From Ischnura elegans (taxonomy: Eukaryota > Arthropoda > Insecta > Odonata > Coenagrionidae): a stretch of 64,000 bases of DNA. Location: NCBI RefSeq assembly GCF_921293095.1, contig NC_060254.1, positions 55,288,069 through 55,352,068 on the forward strand, written 5' to 3'. The notes beneath the pieces were generated by a model. The model did not search any database. It had not been told where the DNA came from and saw nothing but the letters and a program-made list of their open reading frames with translations. Made by a program: the position numbers and the translations under genes. Shown here piece after piece: positions 30,528 to 41,957 of the stretch; position 1 is the stretch's first letter; each line of letters begins with the position of its first letter.

Positions 30528-32699
30528 TTTTGGAGTATCAGCATTTCGTTTTTTAGTGTTCAGGGGCCAAACCCAGCGTTGCTGGGCTGCCACACGTAAC
30601 AGTCACGTGGTTTATACGTTTGGTCAGATTTTCATAGCGGTATTCGTGTACACATTGTAAATTCGCCCTTTTGCTGCTCAAAATGAAAAAAATCGTATGA
30701 AGCACGTAAGTTCTCGTGTTTCTCCAGAATATGTACTTGCTGGCATGTGGAGGTTATAGAAACAAGACAGCGGTCTCCCAAATTCAGCTGACCAACTTTA
30801 CCTTCACTGTGATGAAAGCCTGTTTTCATCAACTCTGGGGAGTAGGATAATTTGGAGCAAGATACCTTTTTTATTAGCTCGTGTCAATTATTCACAAAAT
30901 GGCAAACACGTTCGCCCAAGAAAATCAGAGGTGCTACCTTTTTTATCATTTTTTTTCTTCACGAAGGAAGAAACTATTTTGAATGTCACCATTGTATGTG
31001 CCTACCTTCTAACCCTTGTCATCTACCCTATTAGGTACCAAGGCATATTGGAAAGGGGTTAACCTATCGGAAAACAGGGTCTTTCACAATGGTTGGATCC
31101 TGCGAGGTGCATTTGTTTGTTTATTGATATCAGTGGTGTAGTTTTCTGCTGTTGTACGTGGTGTAATACTTTCTTTCTTGTGTAAATAATATTTAACAGT
31201 TCGGAGGTGAAATTTCGAAGTGCCGAAAGTGTAAATTTCTAGTCAAACTTTCAGGAGTGATTTGATTTGACTATCAAGTGATATGTTATAGAATGACTTG
31301 GTTACAAAATGTTGAATCAGAAATGAGATGGTTGTATTTTATTGTATGATTAATGGTGTTAACGATATCATGGAGATCGCAGAGTTATTAAATTATGCTG
31401 CGTATTCTCTGTTTATTTTCAATTGATGCTGAAATGTTTACGCGTTGTTAACTCATGAAGAGGTGATCTATATTCCTTTGTCCCCAACGACAAATGTCCA
31501 ACCTACACAATACGAGGTTTATTCAAGTTATAAGTCCTCCGATATATTTCCTACTGGGTACTCTCCCGAAAACTGTGAAACTGGTGCAACTTCTCGACGT
31601 AAATTCCCTGCAGGCGTACCAGTGGCGGCGCGTGCGTATACGCATGTTAGCAAGTGCACACCCAAAGATGAATAAATTATAAAAGAAAACTATTCCTTTG
31701 CAACGCGAAGGATAAAAGTACTGTCTGCATATGCAAGAAACATGAGCCTCCGAACGCTACAGCTATCTCCCTTTCGAATTCACCGCTCTACTAGTGTGCG
31801 ATCCCGTGGCATCATGCCGGGCGCATTTTCGGTCTGTGCGATCGCTTGAGGGAGCTCTGGCGGGACGAGGTAAGCGGGGGGGTATGTGCTGTTCAAAGGG
31901 GCGATGGGAGCAGACTCAAAACCATGCGAATGCGCACGCGCATGTTTTTGGTGACTGACTAGCAGGTAGTGTAGTGGTGTAGCCGCCACCTACACTACCT
32001 GCGCCCAGGATCCTAGTCCGTCTACAGAGCCATCTGTATAGCCGTTTTCTACACTACTTCCTCATAGAGTGTAAGGAAAAGAGAATGAATTTCAACTACC
32101 GTCACTTGTAAAGGTGTGTTGAGAATAACTATTTTCATACATGCTAATATTATTTCTGTTCATGCAATTTTAAGGGTAGAGTGTACCAGTGATATGTTTT
32201 GCTTGCTATGTATTCTATTACGACGAAATATGACGCTCATGGATTAGGATTAACATAATATAATTAAATCATCCTATATCTGCTCTAATGCACACCCTAG
32301 ATAAATTACCACCAGCCGCCACTGAGGCGTACTCATTTCGCACAATGTCGACGCCATTATTCCATGGCCGCGGCGAAGGCTTCGGGTTGGAGTCTGTTTT
32401 GCCCAATGGAAAATCGCCTGGATTGTTTTGGTTTGTTGTCACCTGATGTTATGCCTTCATTAAACTGTCATAATCCATGGACGCACTTTCGACATATTCA
32501 TAACTCCATCACCACATGTTTCCTATAATTGTCGATGAATTTCAAATGGTGTCACACAAACCAAACGCAGAAAAGGAATGATTTTACGCTATTCGTGTCG
32601 GGAAAATGTCGCAATTTCAAGTATCTAAAACAGATCTCATTCCGGACGCTGCCGAAAGAGTTCTATCTCTCCCGAATTGACAAAGAGTGCGCGCTCAAT
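30528..32699. other. Intergenic; one short hairpin at 31958-32005
   Basis: GCAGGTAGTGTAGTGG and CCACCTACACTACCTGC form a 13-15 bp stem with a short loop. Otherwise no gene or transposon end was recognised. Confidence 0.4.
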
Positions 32700-33185
32700 T
32701 AGGCCGGCCCTTATTTTTCAGAATTGCGAAAAGTTATGTTTTCCTGGTCTCAAAATGATCCAAATGGTGTTCACATTCACGTGTTAAAATTTGGTTACTT
32801 TAAAATAACGGCAACCCGTGCCCCAAGGGCCCTAAGTACTAAGGACCCTCAATTGAGTTTTTTGGGGCCGAAAAAGCACTATTTCTATGTAAAACGTAAA
32901 AGTAAAGTCCTCCAGGACCGATTTTCTGTTTGTTTTAACCTATCTCTAAGCGTTTAGGAGATATCGTCCGTCGTAATGCAATCCCCCCCCTAGGGCGCCA
33001 CCCCGCACCGCGGCACCGCTGAGGTATGTCCCGCACCACTTACTAGAGACTTCCCCTCAACCCCCTCCCCTCCCTCGGCAAAGACTTAGCTCCTGATGAC
33101 AAGATTTACATGCTAGTGGTACAGTATTGAATAGGTTGTTCCTCTTGTGTCATGATTAATGTTGTTAAAGTCTATAATGTCAATT

Positions 33186-33310
33186 TTAACCCTTCAACGC
33201 CGTCCTATGTACTGGGTACCGACCCCTTAAACCTTGATTTTTTGCCGCCAAACGGCCGCGAACCATTCCAGTGGGCTTTGTTCCAAAGTGCTTTTTATGT
33301 CCAAAATATT
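33186..33310 (+). mobile_element. Possible solo piggyBac-type end
   Basis: TTAACCCTTCAACGCCGTCC, then TGTACTGGGTACC resembles the right end of the piggyBac-like element (reverse complement of 16380-16422: TTAACCCCTCAATGCC... GTACCCAGTA). It lies inside transposon C. No partner seen. Confidence 0.35.
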
Positions 33311-33829
33311 ATAAGCATGTGATAGAAATGTGTCTATGAATAATAAAGGAATGAAGGGAATGAGCAGGGCTTCCAGGGCTCCAACAGTAGATAGAAATAT
33401 TCAAGGAAGAGGAAACGAGGCAGTCAGTTCACGGATGTAGATCACTGTGGATAGATAGAGATAGTTCTTGTGTATAGTGTGCAAAGGATAGGAAGTGCTA
33501 AGTTTTTTAGGATGTAAGGAGAAAAGTGGTGAAATAAATGCTTTATCATGAACGTGACGTTCATTTTAGGAATAGACCAACAAGGAAAGGCATCAAGACT
33601 AAATCCAGGCATTGAACTGGTTGGAAAAGAAAGTGAAGAAATACTCGGCTCAAATTTACCGACAGCGAGAGAAGTACTATGTGTTTTCTCTATCACCTAA
33701 TGGGTTCGAAATTTGTAAGACTTAGTGCGAGAAAAACCGTGAGAAATGCGTCTCACCCATAGTATTAAACTAGAATTCCTGTTTTTACGGAAAATAAGGC
33801 GATTGAAAAGTTAGAAAATTGACGCAAAG

Positions 33830-34500
33830 AATGGATGAACGTGCAACGGTATAAAGAGAGCGCGAACTACAGTGGATATGAAGAGAAGAGAATCTTTCGT
33901 AACAAACTTGATGATTTGCTTGACATTGCAAGGAGCGGTACCATTGAATTTTTGACGCGCGATGAGGAAAGTGCAGTTAATCTCACTGATAAATGTGCTT
34001 GGGCTGAAGAAATAAAGTTCTTACGCAAATAAAGAGGAGAACGAAATGCAGTTATTGGTTGAATAGATTTCAATATATTCGAGAAGAAATGAAAAGATGT
34101 GGTTCTCCGCTCCTTTTGTTGCATTAGCTCCAATCAGTGACCCGCAGTTCCTACAAAGACTTTTTAATTACGAAAGTGTTAACTTAGACATAGCGAAAGC
34201 AGCACAAAAGAGGTTTTCAAACCACTTGTGGTGCATGAGTTAGGAGTTGGTAGGCCTGTCATTATTTGACGGATCCATTTCTAGGTGTGAAAAAAAACGT
34301 GATACGCCGTATGTGGTCTTGTGTAGGAAAATATGATCCACCGAAGAAGGCATTCTATAAACGTATAGACATGACTAAGGTATCTATTCCAAATTTTGTC
34401 ACCACTAATTCGAGAAAGCTATTTAATGTATTGTAAATATGCATTGCATTCTTTGATGCGAACATGCGAGAATGGGATGAACATACAAAAACGATTTGCA
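33830..34500 (+). pseudogene. Decayed transposase-like region of transposon C
   Basis: NLTDKCAWAEEIKFLRK ends a short frame at about 34032. Around 34215-34290 another frame reads FSNHLWCMS, then (after a stop) ELVGLSLFDGSIS, matching the block NHLWYLSEELVCLSFFDD of transposon B. Stops and shifts throughout. Confidence 0.55.
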
Positions 34501-35286
34501 AATTATTCGGGGTCGTCAAGTGGGAAATGATTGTACAGCGAGAGGAGTGAAACTAATTCAAGATTTTTAGGCAGTCACGTTGAAGGAAGAGAGCTTTAAA
34601 AATTTATTACTAAGGGTGACTTTTCATCGCAATACAACCCTTACGTGCGGAAAGGCACTTTCATTGCCAAATATAGGATGTCAGTGAAAAATTAGAAATA
34701 CAATGAAAATCTATTTTGTTTTGTTTAATGTACCGAAATTCATGGACAGAGTGAAAATAAATTGATCTCTTGGATTGGAAGTATTGTTATGGCAATTAAA
34801 TTCTTTCTAAGGTAAGCACATTTCTTCAGAGGCTAGATCTTGTCATCAGGAGCTAAGTCTTTGCCGAGGGAGGGGAGGGGGTTGAGGGGAAGTCTCTAGT
34901 AAGTGGTGCGGGACATACCTCAGCGGTGCCGCGGTGCGGGTTGGCGCCCTAGGGGGGGATTGCATTACGACGGACGATATCTCCTAAACGCTTAGAGATA
35001 GGTTAAAACAAACAGAAAATCGGCCCTGAAGGGCTTTACTTTTACGTTTTACATAGAAATAGTGCTTTTTCGGCCCCAAAAAACTCAATTGAGGGTCCTT
35101 AGTACTTAGGGCCCTTGGGGCACGGGTTGCCGTTATTTTAAAGTAACCAAAGTTTAACACGTGAATATGAACACCATTTGGATCATTTTGAGACCAGGAA
35201 AACATAACTTTTCGCAATTCTGAAAAATAAGGGCCGGCCTAGCGCTCATTTAAAAAACATTCACGTTTCTTTTTGTTTCCAGTCTG

Positions 35287-36859
35287 GGGCCGTATTCTGT
35301 AACTCCAAACCGATCGGTGCGGCACCGATTCGTCGGGTGCGACGTCACACCGACTCCCGGTAAGAAGTCGTGCGATTCTGTACGAACCCGATCGGTGCGG
35401 CACCGACGAGAGGACGGGAGATCGTCGGTAGCCGTACCGACAGCAAAAAGGTGTCGATACGGCCACCGACTAGTGGGTTTCATGAACTCCCCGGTGCGCA
35501 TTGTACGTTTTATTTTGTTTTTACCTCATCACCGAGTAAATAATGAGGTTTTCTGCAATGTTATCTTTTTCTGCCCCTTCGAATACGCCTCTATAATTCA
35601 GTGTCATCATCTATATTAATTACCTTGACAGAAATATAAGATAATGGTTAATAAACATGAGGTTTGCTAACATATAATGACTTTCTCTCATTTATGTTAC
35701 CACTTAAGTGAAATTTCACTCGCTTGTAATAGGCTTTATTTCTCTCTATCATCATTTATTTTCTCCTTTGACATAAAAAAGATATTTTTGATTAAATATG
35801 AGTTTTGCCGCAATGTTATCACTTTATCTCACTCTGAATAGGCGACTGTTATTTCACCCAATCATCAATTTGGCGTTTCTCTCGGCATAGAAATAAGATC
35901 TTTTTATTTAAGTATGAAGTTTGCCACAACGGTATCAGTTTCTTTCATTTGTAACAGGCAACTATATTTCATTTCATCGTCAGCCATTGATTCCCTTGAC
36001 GATAAAAGAAGGTATTTGTTAATAAGTATGAGGTTTACCGCAATAGTATCATTTTCTCTCACTTGGAATGCGCAACTTATACATATGTATTTCACCCAAT
36101 CACTATTTATTTACTTCCTCGTCATTACACTCCTTTTAATTAAACCCAGCTCCATATTTTTATAACAATTTCCTAACTTGTTCCTCTAATATGACATTTA
36201 CATTTGAATCCTACGTTCACGTTCCATGGTATGTTATTTTCGTCTGCTACGCTGCCAATGGCATAACCTTCCGTTGATAACATTTAGACGGAACTTACTT
36301 AATGACAACTATATTACTAAATCATGAATAAATAGCATTATACGGAACCAATATTTAAAAAAAGAAACAACGATCTCAAGGATAGTTTCAATAATTCATT
36401 CCAGCAACAACAATCTCCATCACATACAAACTTTATTGTGATGTTGTAATATTGTTTCCTTCGATTCTGTAGGTACAGCATTACTACCACACATTATATA
36501 AGCATTGTTAACAACTTATCCAAAATCGATTATCTTAATCTAGCAATAAGTCGTAATTTCCGCAAATAAAAAGATTGAGAATGACGACAACAAACTGTGC
36601 CAATGAGTCTTCACTTGTTGTTACCCTTCTCATTGGTGGAGACACGTTAGATGACTTCCAACTTCGGATATATTCGGATTTTCCCTGTTTGGGAAGGAGA
36701 GGGAACCGTACCGACTGGTTTGATACCGACGACCATACTGAATCGCTGAATTTGCCGTCGTCGGTATGGAAACCGTCGTCGGTACGGAATTATGTGCTGT
36801 CGGTGGGCTGGGAAGGGAAACCGACCGGTGCGGTACCGACGAAATACAGAATACGGCCC
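35287..36859 (+). mobile_element. Harbinger-like non-autonomous element with inner tandem repeats
   Basis: Ends GGGCCGTATTCTGTA and TACAGAATACGGCCC are exact inverses and are flanked by CTG on both sides (35284-35286, 36860-36862). A 3-bp CWG duplication and GGGC ends fit PIF/Harbinger. Both sub-terminal regions are crowded with CCGATCGGTGCGG / CCGCACCGGT and CGTCGGTA motifs, possible transposase sites. Confidence 0.7.
35540..36110 (+). repeat. About five tandem ~115-130-bp units inside the Harbinger-like element
   Basis: Each unit has the ordered blocks ATGAGGTTT.CCGCAAT, TATCATTTTCTCTCA, AATAGGC, TTTCACCCAATCATCA and CCTTGACATAA(A)AA, seen starting near 35541, 35656, 35797, 35911 and 36027. 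Units differ by small gaps and substitutions. Confidence 0.65.
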
Positions 36860-36904
36860 CTGGAGAAAAAATCTGACGCCTTAGAACTTGAATTCCCCTC
36901 GTAC

Positions 36905-37234
36905 CAAGAGCGTACCCAGGATCAAAACTGGGGGGGGGGGGGCAAGCCATGGTCGTTCAAAGCTGTAACATTTTACATTTTAGCATGGAAAAGGTGAATG
37001 AAAGCAACATTTTAAGACAATTATTAACAGCAGCTTTTACAGCGCTTTATTAGTTTTTAAATTTATTTGATAAAAAAAAACATTTTAGTTACATATCTTG
37101 AACAAATATTAAAGAAAAATTGTTGAAAATTTTCGATTCGATCCAGTCTGATTTTCCTTAAAAACTTAAGCGATATTTGCTTCTCGGAGGGGGGGGCAGC
37201 TACCCCCTCCTATCCCTCGCTGGATACGCCCATG
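36905..37234 (-). mobile_element. hAT-type MITE (GGGCGTACC family), copy 2
   Basis: Flanks CCTCGTAC (36897-36904) and CCTCGTGC (37235-37242) show an 8-bp duplication with one change. It ends CTCGCTGGATACGCCCATG. A run of ten G's lies near the left end. Confidence 0.7.
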
Positions 37235-37242
37235 CCTCGTGC

Positions 37243-38045
37243 ATCGAATAAATGTCGGATACAGGAAAAAAAACTCGAAGGGGAGGTCGCAAAAGATATC
37301 TTGAACTACCTTTACTTTTACCGTAATAAAAAAATGATCAAGTCACGTGCAAATTTCAAGAAAGTTAAATTGAAACTTATCATACATCTAAACTAGACAA
37401 TGCCATCTTATGATATAAAAAAAGTTACAATTGTGGTTCGGCAATTCGGGGGGTGGGGCACCCCACATATGTATCCGCCACTGACTTCAACTGCCCACTC
37501 ACAATGGAACACATTCATAGGTTTCTCACACCGACCATTTTGAAATTAAGAACTTTCGCGCTCCCAAATGTATTTAACATTCGTGGTCATTATCTTTAAT
37601 TGTTGCTGTTGTTGTATTTCTTGCTTTTATTCAATCCCTTGCCTGTAATAGTGTGATATTATATTTTTAAATTTACTTTGAGGTTAATATTTTCTCAATG
37701 CGGATTTCCCCTGGGGCTACGTGTATTTAAATCTTTAAAAATCCCACGAGATGACCCACCCTCTAATCTAAAAAATACATACAGTGCTCAAAAATCCCAC
37801 GGTCCACCCGTTCAAATGCCTCTTTTGAGTCATGCACCCCAGACGAATTGAGGGGAGCCTGGCACCGGCCGAAGATACACGAACTCTGCCCCAATGCTCA
37901 CACAGAATTTCAGCAGCCCGGTGTTGATCCAGTCAATCCTGTCCCAAACTCTAGGGCCGCAGTCAGTCTGTGGAACAATGCTGTAGATGGTGTTCCACTT
38001 CCGAGTTTAGACCCCTAAAGAATTTTTTAATGAAGATTTTCATAG
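37243..38045. other. Intergenic; relic of another GGCGGATAC-type MITE near 37425-37487
   Basis: ATGTATCCGCCACTG at about 37473-37487 pairs in type with CAGTGGCGGATACAAATGG at about 44321. TACAATTGTGGTTCGGCAAT corresponds inverted to ATTGCCGAACATG and CACAATTGTAACC at 44380-44410. No gene. Confidence 0.35.
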
Positions 38046-38200
38046 CTTCTTCGATCAATTTTGGCGGTTGCTTTCGGGAAATGCTGTGTAGGTAACATTA
38101 TCTGCTCGACGTTTCACTCCTCATACTGGGAGCGTTTTCAAGAGAATGGGATCGTCCCGATCTCATATAGGTTTCATTAACCCATTTTTGGCCCGATTAA

Positions 38201-38705
38201 GGCCGGGACACAATGAACGCTAACGTGAGACGCGAGCCGTTAACGGGAATTGGTAAAAATATGGCGGAAGGGAAAGCTTATGGAAGGGACACAACCACCG
38301 TTTACGGAGAGTACGTAAAAGCGAGAGATGGGCAACTTTCATCTCTTCCCGTGTCCCGTACACGGAAAGCCAATCACAGCGATACAGCATTGTTGGCGCC
38401 CATTGCTGAAAATAGCAGTTGTTGTTGTCGTGCAACGTGAGCTGCAGAGAAGTCAGTTAAGATAAGCCAATACTTAATTTCATTTACGTGCATACTATCC
38501 TCGTCGATTTCGAACATTCTTCAAAACTCTTCCTACACACAAACGAAAAGACTGAAGACCACAAACAAAAACACTGCGCGGGCGTTAGTCAATTTTCTTT
38601 CCGGCCACGGGGACGTCAATTGTGACCGCACGGAGACGTTCCCCGTCTCACGTTCTCCCGGATCCCGTATACCGTCTCACGTTAGCGTTGATTGTGTCCC
38701 AGCCT
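38201..38705 (+). mobile_element. MITE inserted in the Penelope-like terminal repeat
   Basis: Ends GGCCGGGACACAATGAACGC and GCGTTGATTGTGTCCCAGCC are near inverses, extending through TAACGTGAGACG / CGTCTCACGTTA. It interrupts the repeat whose other copy at 39100-39180 is continuous here (GGGTCAACAATGGGTTAAC). Confidence 0.75.
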
Positions 38706-38709
38706 TCAG

Positions 38710-39060
38710 AATTTTCACGGAAGCCGATAGCCGTTGGTCATTAGATTGGGCCAGGAACCCTCTCCATATGCGGCTGAGGTTATATCCATCCTCCCTAATG
38801 AAATTGTTTGGCCTTTTCGCTCTCTCGACGGATACACGTATAAGACGTGGATGATATTCTTCCATCTTCGCCAATACCCGTGTAGCGTTAAACATTATTT
38901 TATGCCCAGGGCTGGAGGCGTAATGTTCAGCGACCGCTGATGTGTCCCACTGATGAAGTTTCATCGCTCTTTCGTGCTCTTTAAGCCTTTGGGAGATAGA
39001 ACGCTTGCTCTGTCCCACGTAGCTTCTGCAGCAGCAGTAGGGAACCTCATACCATAGAGT
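38710..39060 (-). pseudogene. GIY-YIG endonuclease domain of a Penelope-like element
   Basis: Minus-strand frame: WYEVPYCCCRSYVGQSKRSI, then SQRLKEHERAMKLHQ, then SAVAEHYASSPGHKI and PNNFIREDGYNLSRIW. This corresponds to Penelope C-terminal endonucleases (Y.VPC.C...YIGQT.R....RL.EH ... AEH....H.I ... NN.NREDG..LS..W). The reverse transcriptase part is absent. The frame runs on into the neighbouring MITE at about 38705, so its end is broken. Confidence 0.8.
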
Positions 39061-39451
39061 AAGTTCCTTACTCTATGCTCATTCACTCCCACGGATTGAA
39101 GAGGAGGATGGCTATCCTTCGGTGAAAGTAGGATATTTCTTATTTCCGTGAAAATTCAAATCGGGTCAACAATGGGTTAACGAAACCTATATAAGATCGG
39201 AACGAGAACGGTTTCCCGCCCATTCTCTTGAAAACGCTCCCAGTAGGAGGAGTGAAACGTCGAGCAGATAATGTTATCTACGCAGCATTTCCGGGAAGCA
39301 ACCACCAAGAGTCCCTAAAGAAATTCAACATCTTATCGGCTCTGCGCTCGGAAGCATCATTAATGCCGACATGGGCCACCACCATGGGCAGTCTAGAACA
39401 TCTCGTGCTCTTCACCGCTGCTTTTACCGCCGCCGTAGCAATGGGTACGAA

Positions 39452-39654
39452 CAGGGGCGGATCCAGGATTTCTTTCTGGGGGGGCACAAGCAAGGTCGTA
39501 TCCAGGATTTTGTTCTGGGGGGGGGGGGGGCACAAGAATACCTCGTAATACAGAACGAAAGCAATGATAATGGGACCGTATTAAAAATATTGCACATTTT
39601 CTGGGGGTCTGGGGGGCACGTTCCCCCGTGTCCTCCCCCCTAGATCCGCCTATG
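39452..39654 (+). mobile_element. hAT-type MITE (GGCGGATCC family), copy 2
   Basis: The perfect 8-bp duplication GGTACGAA occurs at 39444-39451 and 39655-39662. Ends as in the copy at 11053-11251. Confidence 0.9.
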
Positions 39655-39706
39655 GGTACGAATCCCTTTGGTATTCACCAAAAGGTGACCACTCCTTCTC
39701 TCTTGC

Positions 39707-40485
39707 CAGGGGCGATCTGGCCAAGTCGGAAATCGTCGTGGGCCCCGAGCTTAGGGGTGCCCCGCAACCCTCAGTGGCGCAGCGAGGGGGGGGGGGTGTT
39801 TGGGGGTTAAACCCCCCCGAGCTCGGGGAAATTTTTAAGTTTAATCCATTTTACTTAATTGGATTGATATTACTAACGGAATAGTGTGAGGATTAAAAAA
39901 ATATCCCTCAGAAAGCCGTAAAACTCACCATTTTGAACCGTTTATCTTAACATTCCACAATTTATTAATCTCACACCTACCGCTTATCCTGCTGGGTATT
40001 TCATACCCCCACACACCCCGGTATTAGTTGCACCTAAACCCCCCCCAGCCTTAATTCCTAGCTGCGCCCCTGGCATTCCTTGCGTCTATCGTGAATCGTA
40101 CATGAAAAGTGCAATGAAAAAAGGTTGAGATTACGTGAACCAATACAAATTAAACAAAATAATAGTGAAAGAGAATAAAAGAGAATCTGATGCTTTGTTG
40201 AAAAGGTTATTTTAGAGGATTTTTAGATTTTAGCGCAGTTTCAAGGAACAAATTCATTAAATAATGAAACCATAATGCATTAAAACATTGTATAAGCTGT
40301 AAAATTCTCCCTTTTCATAGTGTTTTTTTTCACACGAAATTGATAATTTTATTATTGAATTTTACCTGATTTTTTAAGAGCCAGAATAGCGTCAGATTTT
40401 TTTCTAAAATTTACCGGGGGATGACCCCCGAAGGACCCATCTTGAGCCTCGGCCGAGGGCCTCCAATCACCCCAGACCGCCCCTG
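39707..40485 (+). mobile_element. hAT-type MITE (GGCGGTCTGGCC family), copy 1, interrupted
   Basis: Ends are CAGGGGCGATCTGGCC and CCAGACCGCCCCTG. A GGCGCAGC-family MITE (39772-40072) is inserted inside. The inner sequence matches 48749-49692. Flanks TCTCTTGC / CTTCTTGC are a decayed duplication. Confidence 0.7.
39772..40072 (+). mobile_element. hAT-type MITE (GGCGCAGC family), copy 2, nested
   Basis: Flanks are GCAACCCT (39764-39771) and GCATTCCT (40073-40080). The inner sequence is nearly the same as 17976-18277, including AGAAAGCCGTAAAACTCACC and GGGTATTTCATACCCCCACA. Confidence 0.8.
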
Positions 40486-41464
40486 CTTCTTGCCTTCTTC
40501 TCGACAAATGGGGAAAAATCCACCGGACGTTTGCACTCCCTAACTACACGATTCCCTAAATTATGTTTAACGCTAAAAAGTAGTTTTGTTAAAGGTTCAG
40601 TTAATTTATATATCAGGGTTGGCAAGTTAAACGAAAGGAAAGCCAAAACCAGTAAAAGTTCAATAGTTTCGTCCTAGGGAGCGGAATGTAGAAACGAAAT
40701 AGATTTAAACCCGGGGAGCTAAAATCAGGGTCGAAACGAAATCGGAGTCAAAACTACTTCGGGTTGAAAGAAAAACTCTGGAACGAAACCAAACGTAGAT
40801 AATGTTTCGCATCGGAGGGACCACGTGATTCACCTTCGAACAGTTTAGTTTCGACCCACACACCGAGTACGAAGTATGGTTGAATGAAGATAAGGTTCGA
40901 CCTACCGACATTAGATGCATGGGGCACTCATATTTTTACCACTAACTGGAGAACTGTGAACGCAAACTGGATATTTGATTTTTAAGCTCTATTTTTTAAC
41001 CTCTTTACACGAATGTCAAATGTAATGGGTCAAAACTATTCCCTCTTATCCACCACCACTCAACCTCTGGTATCGAAACTTAACAATGAGGAGCGGAGTT
41101 TTGATTAATTTAGTTTCGTTCCCGGGAGTTAAGTTTCGTCCCTGGTCGAAACTAAACTCCTTGGTGGTTTTAATTTCGTGCGGGAGCGAAACTAAACCAG
41201 GCCTTTTGTTTTCGTTTCCCTCCGGGTCGAAACGAAACATTTTCGTTTCGTTTCACTTGCCATCCCAGATATATTTTAATCTCAAGAGGACTCTAAATAG
41301 ACTAAATAAAGCCTTAAATACACCTCCTTACTATTTTTTGTACTAACAAATGAATGACATCACTAATTTTTATTTTTAACCTCTTTAAAAATCCCCTTTT
41401 AGAGCTCACCTATCACCTGCATAATAAAGTTTTTGCGGTAATACAAGCGTTGGTTACCGTTAAA

Positions 41465-41957
41465 ATAATGAAAATCTGTGTATTCAAGATTTTTTCTTTT
41501 TAATTCGGAAAATAAATACATTTTTTGAATTTTGGAAGGACCAAATTGAATGAAGACTTGAAAGAAAATGTGAGTAAGAAACAGTCGCAAGAGATTTGTA
41601 TACGCATGAAATTGACCATCACTTCGTTTGCTTTTCGTTAATTTTGACAATCAATAACACGGTATAAATCCAAAATTGAAATATATTGCCCGCCCCCAGG
41701 GTCAATTTAGTGCTCTATGACCTGGGGGCGGGCAATATATCTCCATTTTGGATTTATGCCGTGTTTTTATTGTCAAAATTTGCCGGGTAAACGATGTGAT
41801 GATGAATTTCATGCGTATACAAGTCTCTTGTGACTGTTTCTTACTCACATTTTCTTTCAAGTCTTCATTCAATTTGGTCCTTCCAAAAATCGAAAAATAT
41901 ATTTATTTATTTTCCGAATTAAGAAACAAAATTCTTGAATACATAGATTTTCATTAT
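41465..41957. repeat. Large palindrome, arms about 236 bp, 20-bp centre
   Basis: Arms 41465-41700 and 41721-41957 are imperfect inverses. The inner ends ATATTGCCCGCCCCCAGG and CCTGGGGGCGGGCAATAT are exact. Outer ends are ATAATGAAAATCTGTGTATT and AATACATAGATTTTCATTAT. The centre (GTCAATTTAGTGCTCTATGA) recurs inverted just outside the right arm (TCATAGGGCACTTTATTGAC, 41961-41980). Frames on both arms are shadows. Confidence 0.85.

Larger units (their letters stand above)
32700..35241 (+). mobile_element. DNA transposon C (TAGG-ended) with ~390-bp terminal inverted repeats
   Basis: Ends are TAGGCCGGCCCTTATTTTTC and GAAAAATAAGGGCCGGCCTA. Arms 32700-33095 and 34845-35241 are highly similar inverses. 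Flanks GCGCTCAAT (32691-32699) and GCGCTCATT (35242-35250) are a 9-bp duplication with one change. The inside holds a badly decayed transposase-like region (about 33830-34500). A diverged solo end lies at 1531-1800. Confidence 0.88.
38046..39320 (-). mobile_element. Penelope-like element fragment with inverted terminal repeats
   Basis: CTGTGTAGGTAACATTATC, then TGCTCGACGTTTCACTCCTC, GGGAGCGTTTTCAAGAGAATG and TATAGGTTTCATTAACCC at 38080-38190 recur inverted at 39150-39290. Between them lies a GIY-YIG endonuclease remnant on the minus strand and an inserted MITE (38201-38705). Inverted LTR-like repeats plus GIY-YIG are the hallmark of Penelope-like elements. Confidence 0.75.

Noticed and set aside
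31958..32005. microRNA precursor
   Set aside because: The stem is only 13-15 bp, shorter than a usual precursor, and no conserved mature sequence is recognised.
32724..35217. Two matching ~77-residue open frames in opposite orientation
   Set aside because: They are the same terminal inverted repeat of transposon C read outward from each end, not genes.
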